Source: a virus. Taken from it: DNA of 64,000 nucleotides. The stretch covers positions 1 through 64,000 of IMG/VR virus record IMGVR_UViG_3300020202_000062; one strand, 5' to 3'. The notes beneath the pieces were generated by a model. That model was not told the DNA's origin and made no database searches. It saw only the letters and a program-made list of their open reading frames with translations. Position 1 is the stretch's first letter; each line of letters begins with the position of its first letter. The position numbers and the translations under genes were made by a program. This document shows positions 13,837 to 21,903 of this stretch, one piece after another.

Positions 13837-13914
13837 CGCGGAGTGGTAGCAGTCTGGTAGCTCGCTAGCCTCATAAGCTAGAGGTCGCAGGTTCAAATCC
13901 TGCCTCCGCCACCA
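13837..13914 (+). tRNA. Initiator-like tRNA-Met(CAT)
   Basis: Acceptor CGCGGAG/CTCCGCC with an open C1-C72 pair, D-arm with TCTGGTAG, T-loop TTCAAAT and variable AGGTC closely follow bacterial initiator tRNA. The anticodon stem is CTAGC/GCTAG around CTCATAA, so the three G-C pairs required for efficient initiation are missing. CCA is encoded. Confidence 0.88.
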
Positions 13915-13933
13915 TTTTAAGGGATATTACTAA

Positions 13934-14371
13934 ATGGGTATAAAGGGTAAGATCAAGTATCATGCCCATTTCGGCAAATTAGCCCTAGAACGCAGAATGA
14001 ATAGGAACCGGCCCCCGAGGCCGGTTTCTTCATTTAGCCTTATTTACGATACCTACGACTACAACAAAAAAGACGGCTCTGTCCGTCAACGACGAATTAT
14101 CCTAGATAGCGCCAGATGGCGAAATTGTACTTTGGGTGATTTGCTCGATTTCTACAAATGTTCGGGTTTCCGGCCAAAATCACATTTGGTACATGGAACA
14201 CATTTGTCGTATGGGACCGTAGTGGCTCTAGATGTGCCACCGAGCGTAGGGCCTCAGATCGTAAAATCGACACCTTTGCTACGAGACACAATCATCGATG
14301 ATGTCTTTTTGTCGCATAAGAGCGTTTCTGTTTTCGTGAACAATGCAGTCCTAGACTTACCTGTCGACTAA
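13934..14371 (+). CDS. Hypothetical protein with terminator in its 5' coding region
   Basis: The protein has 145 residues: a basic N terminus (GIKGKIKYHAHFGKLALERR) and then a beta-rich region (LIYDTYDYNKKDGSVRQRRI). Codons 25-34 contain a perfect terminator hairpin. No family was recognised. A start after the hairpin cannot be excluded but no good codon with a ribosome-binding site was found. Confidence 0.6.
   Translation: MGIKGKIKYHAHFGKLALERRMNRNRPPRPVSSFSLIYDTYDYNKKDGSVRQRRIILDSARWRNCTLGDLLDFYKCSGFRPKSHLVHGTHLSYGTVVALDVPPSVGPQIVKSTPLLRDTIIDDVFLSHKSVSVFVNNAVLDLPVD
14006..14035 (+). terminator. Terminator/attenuator inside coding sequence
   Basis: AACCGGCC (14006-14013) and GGCCGGTT (14019-14026) form a perfect 8-bp stem with loop CCCGA, followed by TCTTCATTT. 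It closes tRNA cluster I but lies within the 13934 frame. Confidence 0.8.
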
Positions 14372-14469
14372 ATATATAGGTTTTTATAGGTCCTATATAG
14401 TAGAAATCGGGAAAAAAATTTGATGGGCCAAATGGCTTATGTAAATCCGATTTTGATTTTGGGGAAAGA
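14372..14469 (+). promoter_or_regulatory. AT-rich intergenic region with palindrome
   Basis: This gene-free gap after cluster I holds TATAGG-T-CCTATA (14385-14397), an operator-like palindrome, and AAATCGG/CCGATTT arms further on. No -35/-10 pair with good spacing was found, so a promoter is likely by position but not proven. Confidence 0.4.
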
Positions 14470-14748
14470 ATGGACTGTTCAAGTTGTGGCCAGCGCCTTA
14501 CAGGCGACCCGTGCTACTCAGTCTTCATGGTAGATTACTTCGGTAAAGGTACTGGCATGTGGGGGCATTACTGCTCTGCGACGTGCGTCTTCCGTGATGT
14601 AGGTAACGTACTTATGAATGAAGTAAAGAAAGAACAAAGAGAAGAAGAAGATCAGATCGAGATGGAACTTGCTATGTCAGACATAGAAGAATGTGCTGTA
14701 GCAAGCCTTGATCTAGCAAGCGTTCTTGCAGGCGACGAATTTGGGTAG
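14470..14748 (+). CDS. Zinc-finger protein with acidic helical tail
   Basis: The protein has 92 residues. CSSCGQRL, then CYSV and HYCSATCVFRD give a treble-clef-like site, followed by EVKKEQREEEDQIEMELAMS and DIEECAVASLDLASVLAGDE. GGGGAAAG lies upstream of the ATG. The function is unknown. Confidence 0.78.
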   Translation: MDCSSCGQRLTGDPCYSVFMVDYFGKGTGMWGHYCSATCVFRDVGNVLMNEVKKEQREEEDQIEMELAMSDIEECAVASLDLASVLAGDEFG

Positions 14749-14751
14749 GTA

Positions 14752-15351
14752 ATGGACACTCGTAATGTAGCCGACCAGTACAAAGGGTGGGAAGAAGATC
14801 TCATCAAGAAGGATCTTCAGTCGAAGTCTTTCCCATTCTCTGTGTGCATGTTGCAGTTGCAGGGCGACTTTAACATGGGGACTGTTGTTCGTAATGCCAA
14901 CGTCTTCGGTGCAGAGAAGGTCTTCTATGTCGGTAACAAGAAGTGGGATCGTCGCGGCGCAGTAGGAACATACCACTACACTGAAGTAGAGTGGTGGGAT
15001 AACTGGGAAGACCTAGCAGATGGCATCTGGACAACACATCTAGTGGTTGCACTAGAAGACCGTGCTTATGCCGAGGCTATCTGTGATCAGAGCGATCGCC
15101 AGAAGGTCTATGATCTCGATGAATTCAATTGGGCAATAACGCCGGTCGAAGATAGTCCGTTCTTGATGATCTTCGATAAGGTCTTGATGCTAGTTGGTGA
15201 AGAGGGTGCCGGTATCCCAGAAGAGATACTTAAGCGCGCCGACTATGTAGTATCAATCCCGCAGTTCGGATCAGTCAGGTCCTTGAACGCGGGTGTAGCA
15301 AGTGGCATTGCCATGTACGATTTCGTTAGTAAATACAAGAGGAATATATAA
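14752..15351 (+). CDS. SpoU/TrmH-family RNA 2'-O-methyltransferase
   Basis: The protein has 199 residues. SPOUT motif 1 (GDFNMGTVVRNANVFGA), motif 2 (LVGEEGAGIPEEIL) and motif 3 (IPQFGSVRSLNAGVASGIAM) are all present, giving the SAM-binding trefoil knot. It probably methylates a ribose in tRNA or rRNA. A tRNA target, such as the wobble base or position 18, is suggested by the adjacent tRNA clusters. Confidence 0.93.
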   Translation: MDTRNVADQYKGWEEDLIKKDLQSKSFPFSVCMLQLQGDFNMGTVVRNANVFGAEKVFYVGNKKWDRRGAVGTYHYTEVEWWDNWEDLADGIWTTHLVVALEDRAYAEAICDQSDRQKVYDLDEFNWAITPVEDSPFLMIFDKVLMLVGEEGAGIPEEILKRADYVVSIPQFGSVRSLNAGVASGIAMYDFVSKYKRNI

Positions 15352-15352
15352 A

Positions 15353-15733
15353 ATGTGGAACTCACCAGAGAAGACTAGCGCACAGTGGAAGGCCGATCCT
15401 TTCGGCGTATATGACATCAACCTTGATGTTGTAACGACCCCTGAGGCTACCGTTGCAGTACTGAGTGGCATTATCAACGGCGAGGCTTATACCTGGAATG
15501 GTGTATCAAAGCGTTTCCCTGGTGATCGTTACATCCCAGCCATCGGTATCAAGATTGCTGTAGGCCGTGCGTTCGCTCGTGCAGCCAAGCAGATGCTCAA
15601 GCAGGGCAACGGCCTTGTCAAGAACATGGACGATAATCGGGAGCGCCAGGCCGAACAAGCCAAGGCCCAGAAGGCATCGCCTCGCTACCACCGCGTCTCA
15701 CGTCGTCGTGAGCGTTCATCTTCGGCAGTTTAA
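15353..15733 (+). CDS. Hypothetical basic-tailed protein
   Basis: The protein has 126 residues. MWNSPEKTSAQWKADPFGVY, then VSKRFPGDRYIPAIGIKIAV, and a C-terminal basic tail (SPRYHRVSRRRERSSSAV) that suggests nucleic acid binding. ATG 15353 lies behind AGAGGAAT. It has no recognised family. Confidence 0.8.
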   Translation: MWNSPEKTSAQWKADPFGVYDINLDVVTTPEATVAVLSGIINGEAYTWNGVSKRFPGDRYIPAIGIKIAVGRAFARAAKQMLKQGNGLVKNMDDNRERQAEQAKAQKASPRYHRVSRRRERSSSAV

Positions 15734-15766
15734 ATATATAACTACGCTTAAGGATTCCTACTAGAG

Positions 15767-16960
15767 ATGACTGATACAATCATTAGCAAGTACATGGGCG
15801 ACATGAACGTCCAGGTACCGTGGGCCATGGAGAACGACTACGACTCCATCCCCACTAACTTGATGACCGCACAGGTTTCTAGTAGGAACCTCAAGCACAT
15901 GAGTTTCTTCAGTGTATCCGTTGAGGAAAACACCTTCACTTATGATTCTATTGCGAATCGTGATGAGTGGAACGTGGTCTTTTCTATCGGATACAATCAG
16001 AACTCTGAGGTTGCGTACTACGTTGAGATGGTGGGCGTCGATGCCGTAATGGTCATTCGATTCCGCCAGAACAAACTCAACTTCACTATGGCAGCCGACT
16101 CTGAGCAGACTGCCTCTGGCGTAGAGGCATGGGTGCGTGAGGCTTATCCTCAGCCCAAGATCCAGCGCAAGTCTGACAGTGTGCCTCTGGCATTCTGGTC
16201 GCAGTCTCCTCATGGTTTCATCAAGCGCGATAAGAAGATCGTTCCTCTCGTATGGGAAGAGATCCGCGGCAACTACACCGCAGAGGCGAGGAAGCAGGTT
16301 GATAACCTCGTTGCAGTACATCCACCTCTTGATGGTGGTCGCCTTCTTCTTTGGCACGGGCCTCCCGGTACGGGCAAGTCTTCTGCTATCCGTTCTCTCA
16401 TTCACCATTGGCTGCCTTGGTGTAATGCGTCTTACGTAGTAGATCCTGAGATGTTCTTCGGTTCAGCCGAGTACATGCTCAACGTCTTGCTTTCATCTAC
16501 CAACAAGCAGTACGACATCTATGATGAGGACTACGACGAAGACGAAGAAGAGGAGACTCGCTTCATCCTTCAGGGTGAGGAGCGTTGGAACCTTCTTATC
16601 ATCGAGGACGCTGATGAGTTTCTCGTGGCCGATGCTAAGGAGCGCACCGGTCAGGCTCTATCGCGACTACTGAACATGAGCGATGGTCTCATCGGCCAGG
16701 GCCTAAACTTCCTCTGCCTTATCACTACTAACGAACCGATCGCCAACATCCACCAGGCTGTTTCGCGTGAGGGTCGTTGCATGGCTAACATCAACTTCCC
16801 CGCACTTCCTCGTGACGAGGCTGAGGCATGGTTGGGTCAGAAGATCCCCGCATCTGTCGGCGGAACTGAGTTCCCTCTCGCTAAGTTGTTTGACATGCGC
16901 CGTGAACTAAGCCAGATCAAGACGGAAGTCAAGACCTACTCGACAGGAGTGTACCTGTAG
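15767..16960 (+). CDS. AAA+ ATPase
   Basis: The protein has 397 residues. An N-terminal domain of about 190 residues precedes an AAA core with Walker A HGPPGTGKSSAIRSL (near 197-211), an acidic insertion (YDEDYDEDEEEETRF), Walker B LLIIEDADEFLV, sensor-1 ITTNEP and an arginine-finger region (SREGRC). It is BCS1/CDC48-like in motif order. The substrate is unknown. It may act with the protein-tagging genes downstream, or in DNA metabolism. Confidence 0.88.
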   Translation: MTDTIISKYMGDMNVQVPWAMENDYDSIPTNLMTAQVSSRNLKHMSFFSVSVEENTFTYDSIANRDEWNVVFSIGYNQNSEVAYYVEMVGVDAVMVIRFRQNKLNFTMAADSEQTASGVEAWVREAYPQPKIQRKSDSVPLAFWSQSPHGFIKRDKKIVPLVWEEIRGNYTAEARKQVDNLVAVHPPLDGGRLLLWHGPPGTGKSSAIRSLIHHWLPWCNASYVVDPEMFFGSAEYMLNVLLSSTNKQYDIYDEDYDEDEEEETRFILQGEERWNLLIIEDADEFLVADAKERTGQALSRLLNMSDGLIGQGLNFLCLITTNEPIANIHQAVSREGRCMANINFPALPRDEAEAWLGQKIPASVGGTEFPLAKLFDMRRELSQIKTEVKTYSTGVYL

Positions 16961-17118
16961 TGCCTTGTCTCACCGAAGAAGAAACCGTAGTCGATCCAAT
17001 CAAAGAGATTCGCAGCAAAGTGATCGAGATGCTAGACAAGTTCAGCGGTCAGGAACTTTGCAGCAGTGATACGGTCTGCGATGACCTTTTAGACATACTA
17101 CTGTTAACGGACGATTAA
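16960..17118 (+). CDS. Small acidic protein
   Basis: The protein has 52 residues and starts at GTG 16960 overlapping the ATPase stop (TAGTG). MPCLTEEETVVDPIKEIRSK, then VIEMLDKFSGQELCSSDTVC, then DDLLDILLLTDD. It is predicted helical. The function is unknown. The tight placement between two genes supports it. Confidence 0.6.
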   Translation: MPCLTEEETVVDPIKEIRSKVIEMLDKFSGQELCSSDTVCDDLLDILLLTDD

Positions 17119-17454
17119 ATGGGACTTAAAGTACTCGACAACAAAGTGCAGCCAGACGGGGAACTAAGTACGCTCTCCGAACTGGCTGCGCTTATCTTCG
17201 GCCAGTACGCTGTAAGCGATTACAACAGTAACTTCAGTGTACTGAACGCCAAGTGCTGTGCGCTCATGTACTATGTGCTGACGGGCAAGGAAGCACCAAA
17301 GCCAGTCTACAATGCCAATAAGATCTCCAGGTGGGATCTTGAAAAGGTTATGCGGCTTTATGCCATGGCTCCTGATGACATCAAGGAGAGAATGGATCCC
17401 CAGATCGAGGTCTGGAAGAAGGAAGTCTACGGTGACCCTTACGCAAAAAGTTGA
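17119..17454 (+). CDS. Hypothetical protein
   Basis: The protein has 111 residues: MGLKVLDNKVQPDGELSTLS, then ALMYYVLTGKEAPKPVYNAN and RLYAMAPDDIKERMDPQIEV. It is a soluble helical protein without a recognised family. The ATG directly follows the previous TAA. Confidence 0.8.
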   Translation: MGLKVLDNKVQPDGELSTLSELAALIFGQYAVSDYNSNFSVLNAKCCALMYYVLTGKEAPKPVYNANKISRWDLEKVMRLYAMAPDDIKERMDPQIEVWKKEVYGDPYAKS

Positions 17455-17695
17455 TGTCTTTTTCACTATCGAGATACACGATCGAACTAGGCCCTATTCC
17501 AGCGTGCATAACTGGGACTTCAAGATCTTGCTTGGTGATGTTGACCTCTACTACAGTGATCTGTATTATGATTCGATAGCAGACGCACAGGCCGTAGCAG
17601 AACGCCTCTTAGCAAAGGCAATCACAGGTCATGCTAAACTGGATCACGAATCAGAAAGAGAACTCTTCGACGCATGTACGTACAGGTATTTGTAG
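17432..17695 (+). CDS. Hypothetical protein
   Basis: The protein has 87 residues and starts at GTG 17432, with GGAAG 6 bases upstream inside the previous gene. MTLTQKVDVFFTIEIHDRTR, DFKILLGDVDLYYSDLYYDS and ERLLAKAITGHAKLDHE suggest an alpha/beta fold. The function is unknown. It overlaps both neighbours. Confidence 0.72.
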   Translation: MTLTQKVDVFFTIEIHDRTRPYSSVHNWDFKILLGDVDLYYSDLYYDSIADAQAVAERLLAKAITGHAKLDHESERELFDACTYRYL

Positions 17696-18129
17696 ACGGC
17701 GCTTCCAGAGGGCAAGGTCAGAAAAAGGTGGGTGAAGCAGCGTGTGCTGCTGTGGTTTTCCGGAACCGCAAAAGAATTACTCACTATGCTCGGGGCTTAG
17801 GTAAGCGCAGTAACAATGAAGCAGAGTACGAAGCCCTACTCTTGGGTCTATTGATGTGTGCTATGGCAGACCTCAAGGATCCTGTAATCTATTCAGACTC
17901 TGCTGTAGTTGTGAACCAGGTCACCGGCAGGTGGGAGTGTAAGAATCCCAACCTGCTGCCACTACTGATGTCGATCAAAGATATCCAAAGTGAGTTCAGG
18001 TTTCGGCTGGAACAAGTCCCACGCAACATGGTCTATGTTGCCGATGAACTATGTAACGAGTTCTTAGATAATTTAGATGAGCAGAAGAGGCTCATCGTAC
18101 CTAAGAAACAAATCATTAAATCTAACTAG
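17674..18129 (+). CDS. rnhA: Ribonuclease HI
   Basis: The protein has 151 residues. VFVDGASRGQGQKKVGEAAC supplies the first catalytic Asp, RSNNEAEYEALLLGL the Glu, and VIYSDSAVVVNQVTGRWE the second Asp. The C-terminal part (VADELCNEFLD) corresponds to the last Asp helix. This is the standard RNase H order. It would remove RNA from RNA-DNA hybrids during phage replication. Confidence 0.9.
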   Translation: MYVQVFVDGASRGQGQKKVGEAACAAVVFRNRKRITHYARGLGKRSNNEAEYEALLLGLLMCAMADLKDPVIYSDSAVVVNQVTGRWECKNPNLLPLLMSIKDIQSEFRFRLEQVPRNMVYVADELCNEFLDNLDEQKRLIVPKKQIIKSN

Positions 18130-18134
18130 AGGTC

Positions 18135-18776
18135 ATGGTGTCTGCCAACCCTTACGCACACTTTGAAGACGACGACGAACTATTGGGCGTCAACACAGCA
18201 GCGACCCAGCACAACGGTGCTGTATTTGAACTCCGTGGCCCTCATGGTGAAGATCTTCCTGAAGAAATGCAGGAAGCGCTACAGAAATACCTGGGCTATA
18301 GCATCCCAGTACGATCAGAGACGGTCCCTCTGATCTTCCGTGCAATCACGGGAGTGTACGACTTCTTTGCGAACTTCGCAGACTATTCGACACAAGGACC
18401 GCTGCTAGCCGCCCTGGCAGAAGTAGTTGACGATCTAACAGACGGTAAACTCGGAGAGGTTTACAATCTGATCGAAGCCGAGCGTAAGATCCTTTACACT
18501 TGGGCCATCGAGAAGTTCCTTATTGCCATACTTCCCGAAGATGGGAACTGGGGTAAGGATCTCGCAGGAGATGCGAGCAATGAAGAAGTCGCGATGTATT
18601 TCGAGACTTACTTAGATGCTGTGCGCTTCGTTCGATCGAAGGCTAGTTCTATTTATTACAATCTATGTTCTAAACTCAATCGCCAGCCCGATGAAGGACT
18701 GGTCAACACTGGTATCTATTCTAAGCGTGATGAGATTCGTTACATCACACTGAACAAGCCACCAGTGGCACGTTAA
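18135..18776 (+). CDS. Hypothetical helical protein
   Basis: The protein has 213 residues: MVSANPYAHFEDDDELLGVN, RGPHGEDLPEEMQEALQKYL and AVRFVRSKASSIYYNLCSKL. It is mainly helical with an acidic N terminus. AGAGGTC precedes ATG 18135. No family was recognised. Confidence 0.82.
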   Translation: MVSANPYAHFEDDDELLGVNTAATQHNGAVFELRGPHGEDLPEEMQEALQKYLGYSIPVRSETVPLIFRAITGVYDFFANFADYSTQGPLLAALAEVVDDLTDGKLGEVYNLIEAERKILYTWAIEKFLIAILPEDGNWGKDLAGDASNEEVAMYFETYLDAVRFVRSKASSIYYNLCSKLNRQPDEGLVNTGIYSKRDEIRYITLNKPPVAR

Positions 18777-18799
18777 AACACAAAGGAACAAGAAGATAA

Positions 18800-19090
18800 A
18801 TGGCTAACACAGCATCGGTCCGGATCCTTCCGACCACAAACAACAACGCACGACGCTCACTTACTGAGGCTGGCATCAACAGCATCCTCGGTGACATCCT
18901 TGATTCAATGATCAAGTACCCCAAGCAGAGCACTGAAGAGCGTGCCTCAGAGACAGCACGTATCGCACGCAAGCGTAAGGTAACTAACCTTCAGGTTGCT
19001 GCCATCCGTGCCAACCTTTCACGTGGTACTTACGGTAACGTCCGCACTCTTATGAGGAACCGCAAGAACAGCCTCTCAGCATCTGCATAG
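18800..19090 (+). CDS. Small basic protein, possible DNA-binding
   Basis: The protein has 96 residues: SVRILPTTNNNARRSLTEAG, then ARIARKRKVTNLQVAAIRAN and RGTYGNVRTLMRNRKNSLSA. It is strongly basic with helix-turn-helix-like spacing. It lies immediately upstream of WhiB. A nucleoid-like or regulatory role is an inference from charge and position. Confidence 0.8.
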   Translation: MANTASVRILPTTNNNARRSLTEAGINSILGDILDSMIKYPKQSTEERASETARIARKRKVTNLQVAAIRANLSRGTYGNVRTLMRNRKNSLSASA

Positions 19091-19100
19091 AGCATCGTAG

Positions 19101-19478
19101 GTGACGGTGGATATCAGTTGGGAAGAATACAAAGATAAGCTGTATCGTTCTCGGTTAGACTGGCAGAACGATTCAGCCTGTCGGAGTATCGAAACAGCAA
19201 AGATGTATCCGTCATCTGAAAAGAATCAGGGGGTAGTTGCAGAGACAATCTGCGCTCCCTGCCCGGTTCGACTGAACTGTCTCGTCTATGCACTAGCATA
19301 TGACGAGCAGTTCGGTGTATGGGGTGGCACTACGGAAAAAGAACGAGCCAAGTTCCAGAAGGAACTTAAGGAGTTCACCACCCTATCTGTAAGAAGGAAG
19401 AACCTAGAGTCAATGGCTGCGCGTCACGTAGGTATTGCAGAGGTCTCCTCTCTTGCGGTGCAAGTAGTTAATGCTTAA
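19101..19478 (+). CDS. whiB: WhiB-family iron-sulfur transcriptional regulator
   Basis: The protein has 125 residues. Four cysteines, C27, then C51xxC54 and C60 (ICAPCPVRLNC), bind the 4Fe-4S cluster. GVWGGTTEKERAK is the WhiB signature turn. WhiB proteins are confined to actinobacteria and their phages and act with the primary sigma factor. It may reprogram host transcription. GTG 19107 is an alternative start. Confidence 0.93.
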   Translation: MTVDISWEEYKDKLYRSRLDWQNDSACRSIETAKMYPSSEKNQGVVAETICAPCPVRLNCLVYALAYDEQFGVWGGTTEKERAKFQKELKEFTTLSVRRKNLESMAARHVGIAEVSSLAVQVVNA

Positions 19479-19484
19479 TTAGAA

Positions 19485-19597
19485 GGATTGAATGTAGGTT
19501 AGAGAGTTATACATTTATACACAGCGGACTCATAAACCTCATTCAATCCGTCGACCTAAGTCTACTTTCTGAAACTGTAACTTCAACAGAAATAGAC
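19485..19597 (+). ncRNA. Tandem long hairpins, putative structured RNA or 5' leader
   Basis: Hairpin 1: GGATTGAATG-(T)-AGGTT (19485-19500) pairs with AACCTCATTCAATCC (19535-19549), 15 bp with one bulge. Hairpin 2: GTCTA-(C)-TTTCTG (19560-19571) pairs with CAGAAATAGAC (19587-19597), 11 bp with one bulge. Both fill the gene-free gap before ATG 19607. Confidence 0.6.
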
Positions 19598-19606
19598 AGG
19601 CAACAC

Positions 19607-19882
19607 ATGGTCAACAATACAGAGCTGGAACAGACAATCAGATCCAAGATAGAGACCTACGTTTCTATCGCCTACAAGGCTTTGACGGCTGGTCCGGCTA
19701 TCGGCGGAAGTAAGACGACAGAAGAGTACATCATCAGGTTCATCACTAGAGTGACTGAAGAGTACGTAGTGAAACTATTGACACGTTTTGCTATCAGTTT
19801 GAGTACTGCTTTCTGGTCTATAAAAGAACTATTTGACTACATTAACAATCGACGGGCACGGAAAGACTTAGTGCTCGTCTAA
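19607..19882 (+). CDS. Hypothetical helical protein
   Basis: The protein has 91 residues: NNTELEQTIRSKIETYVSIA, then TEEYIIRFITRVTEEYVVKL and FWSIKELFDYINNRRARKDL. It is amphipathic and probably all-helical. The structured leader upstream suggests post-transcriptional control. The function is unknown. Confidence 0.78.
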   Translation: MVNNTELEQTIRSKIETYVSIAYKALTAGPAIGGSKTTEEYIIRFITRVTEEYVVKLLTRFAISLSTAFWSIKELFDYINNRRARKDLVLV

Positions 19883-19910
19883 CGAGAGTTGTTCGAAAGA
19901 GCCTACCATC

Positions 19911-20336
19911 ATGAGTGGTTACACCGATACTCGTCCAGAGGATAGCGGAGTGATAGAAACGTTCACCTTTTCAACCAAGTTGATTCCAGATACTAAGGCA
20001 AACATTGACCTTCAATTAGAAGCGTTAAATGCTCGCCTTGAGAACCTGGTAGACAAGTGTAAGGTAGACTATCAAGACGGTAGGTACCCAATTCTCGCGA
20101 AAATCTTGGATGTAAGTCGCGATCGCACCGAACTGGAGCGCCTATCAAAGGGGCTCCAGATCGTGGCGTCGTTCATCGAAGAGTTTGACGTACTTCGTGA
20201 GCGACAGAATGTATTAGCAATGGCCCAGAAGGATCCAGGTTGGTTCGCTGCTGCCTTTGGCGACTTTGATAAAGACATCAACCATTTTCTAGATGTCATA
20301 ACTCAAGATGATGAGACTTTAACTAGCGAGGAATAG
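19911..20336 (+). CDS. Hypothetical coiled-coil-like protein
   Basis: The protein has 141 residues: SVIETF-like N terminus, then DLQLEALNARLENLVDKCKV, RTELERLSKGLQIVASFIEE and FDKDINHFLDVITQDDETLT. It is mostly helical. Its TAG overlaps the GTG start of the E2-like gene, so it heads the ubiquitin-like gene set. The function is unknown. Confidence 0.8.
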   Translation: MSGYTDTRPEDSGVIETFTFSTKLIPDTKANIDLQLEALNARLENLVDKCKVDYQDGRYPILAKILDVSRDRTELERLSKGLQIVASFIEEFDVLRERQNVLAMAQKDPGWFAAAFGDFDKDINHFLDVITQDDETLTSEE

Positions 20337-21892
20337 TGAAAACTGAGATCGTACTAGGTGCTGATGGCGTCCGTAAGGATGTCGACATGGGCACGGTGTC
20401 ACAGAGTGACTTCCGCGACATGGCCAGCACCTATAAGGAACTTTCAAAGATTGCTCTCTTCGATACTGGTATCCTACCCTTGCTAGGATCAGGTGTCCTA
20501 GCAATCCGCCATTGCCTCAATCATACACAGATTGTAGTCCAGCATGCTCCTGGAAAATACTACATCAACTGGTGTGACAACGAAGGTGATGAAGATGTAC
20601 AGACATACTACTTGGCTCAGCCATGGCGTATCGTTATCGGTGATATCAAGGACGACGAACTCTTAGGTGCTCGTACCTTCTATTCGCCTCACCCAATCCA
20701 GACATTAGAGCAGCCGCTCTATCACGTCAACCTACCTAACATCAACTGTGAAGGCTACGGCTATGCCTCTGAGCCTTATGGTGGGAACGGTGTAGGTTGG
20801 ATTTGCCTCTACCACACTGGTAGTTGGCACAACCTAACGATGGGTGAGAGGATCCGTGCTCTCATCGAGCGTGCCTCAGGCGTAGAAGTCTACAACGATG
20901 GCAACATGAGCGAGACAGACGGTCCTCGCTTTTACTTTAAGAACGAAAAGCCAGAATACGTTTGCTCCCCCGATGCCTGGCAGAAGAAGTCAGATGAAGA
21001 AGGATTTGAGTGGACGCTGGATGAGGATCTTTGGATTCCTGTCCTGGTTACTGGACGAGACAAGCAAGATCGGCACGACCCTGAGGGTGTACCGCTGACT
21101 CTAGAGATGGCAATGTATGGTGGCTATCGTGCGTACTACGAGGAGAATCTAGTACCGAAGCCAGTCAATGCATTTGGCCGCGACGATCTAGAGAATCCAA
21201 CGGGCAAGGAACTATTCAAGCATATCTCAAGCGCAGTATCCAAGGCGAACATCGCAACAACTGGACCCGTCAAGCCACAGGTAGTCGCGGTAGAGGAAGT
21301 TCTAGCAGAGAACATCTGCAAGTGCTGCGAAGAAGACGAAATTGATGACTACGACTTTGTTGTCATCCATGATGGCACTAAGATCTGCTCCAGATGTGCG
21401 AACGAAGGTTGCTACGTACCTTGCGAAGAGTGCCATGACTACTTCCACTACAAGTCTGCTAAGCCCTTCAGTGAGGATGAAGAACTCTGGGCGTGTAATG
21501 ATCACGCACACCTATTAGACACATGCTCTGGCTGTGGTGCATACTGGTGGAAGAATCCAGGTGCTGGAATTGATGACTGGAGACACTGCATAGACTGTGC
21601 CGTTCCTGTCGACTGTTCAAGCTGCGGTAACGTCGTTGCTGATTGTGATATCATCGTTGTAGAGGCTAAGGCTTCTCCAGACGATGAGCACACAATGGAG
21701 TTCTCTCTCTGTCACTCCTGTGCAGGTAGCACTAAGACCTGTGCATGTAATGTCTTGGTCAACGCCAAAGACACCGGCCCACTAAACGGCCTGTCGGTAT
21801 GTCAGCCATGCGTCGTGAATGACGATGAAGGCATCCCTTCTTATGTCCCACAGTCTGCCGTGAATGTCACGTTGACTACTACTACTTCCTAA
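20336..21892 (+). CDS. E2-like (UBC-fold) protein fused to multiple zinc ribbons
   Basis: The protein has 518 residues and a GTG start with GAGGAAT upstream. Residues 85-200 contain PWRIVIGDIKDD, LYHVNLPNINCEG (125-139) and GVGWICLYH (152-160), matching the E2 core order P-x-I/L-xHPNI...G-xICL; C157 is the candidate thioester cysteine. Residues 325-495 hold at least eight CxxC-type pairs (CSRC, CEEC, CSGC, CIDC, CSSC, CHSC, CQPC) and may form RING-like or ribbon zinc modules. JAB, E1-like and Ubl genes follow. The E2 call is pattern-based and needs structure prediction. Confidence 0.6.
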   Translation: MKTEIVLGADGVRKDVDMGTVSQSDFRDMASTYKELSKIALFDTGILPLLGSGVLAIRHCLNHTQIVVQHAPGKYYINWCDNEGDEDVQTYYLAQPWRIVIGDIKDDELLGARTFYSPHPIQTLEQPLYHVNLPNINCEGYGYASEPYGGNGVGWICLYHTGSWHNLTMGERIRALIERASGVEVYNDGNMSETDGPRFYFKNEKPEYVCSPDAWQKKSDEEGFEWTLDEDLWIPVLVTGRDKQDRHDPEGVPLTLEMAMYGGYRAYYEENLVPKPVNAFGRDDLENPTGKELFKHISSAVSKANIATTGPVKPQVVAVEEVLAENICKCCEEDEIDDYDFVVIHDGTKICSRCANEGCYVPCEECHDYFHYKSAKPFSEDEELWACNDHAHLLDTCSGCGAYWWKNPGAGIDDWRHCIDCAVPVDCSSCGNVVADCDIIVVEAKASPDDEHTMEFSLCHSCAGSTKTCACNVLVNAKDTGPLNGLSVCQPCVVNDDEGIPSYVPQSAVNVTLTTTTS

Positions 21893-21903
21893 GGATCATT
21901 TAA

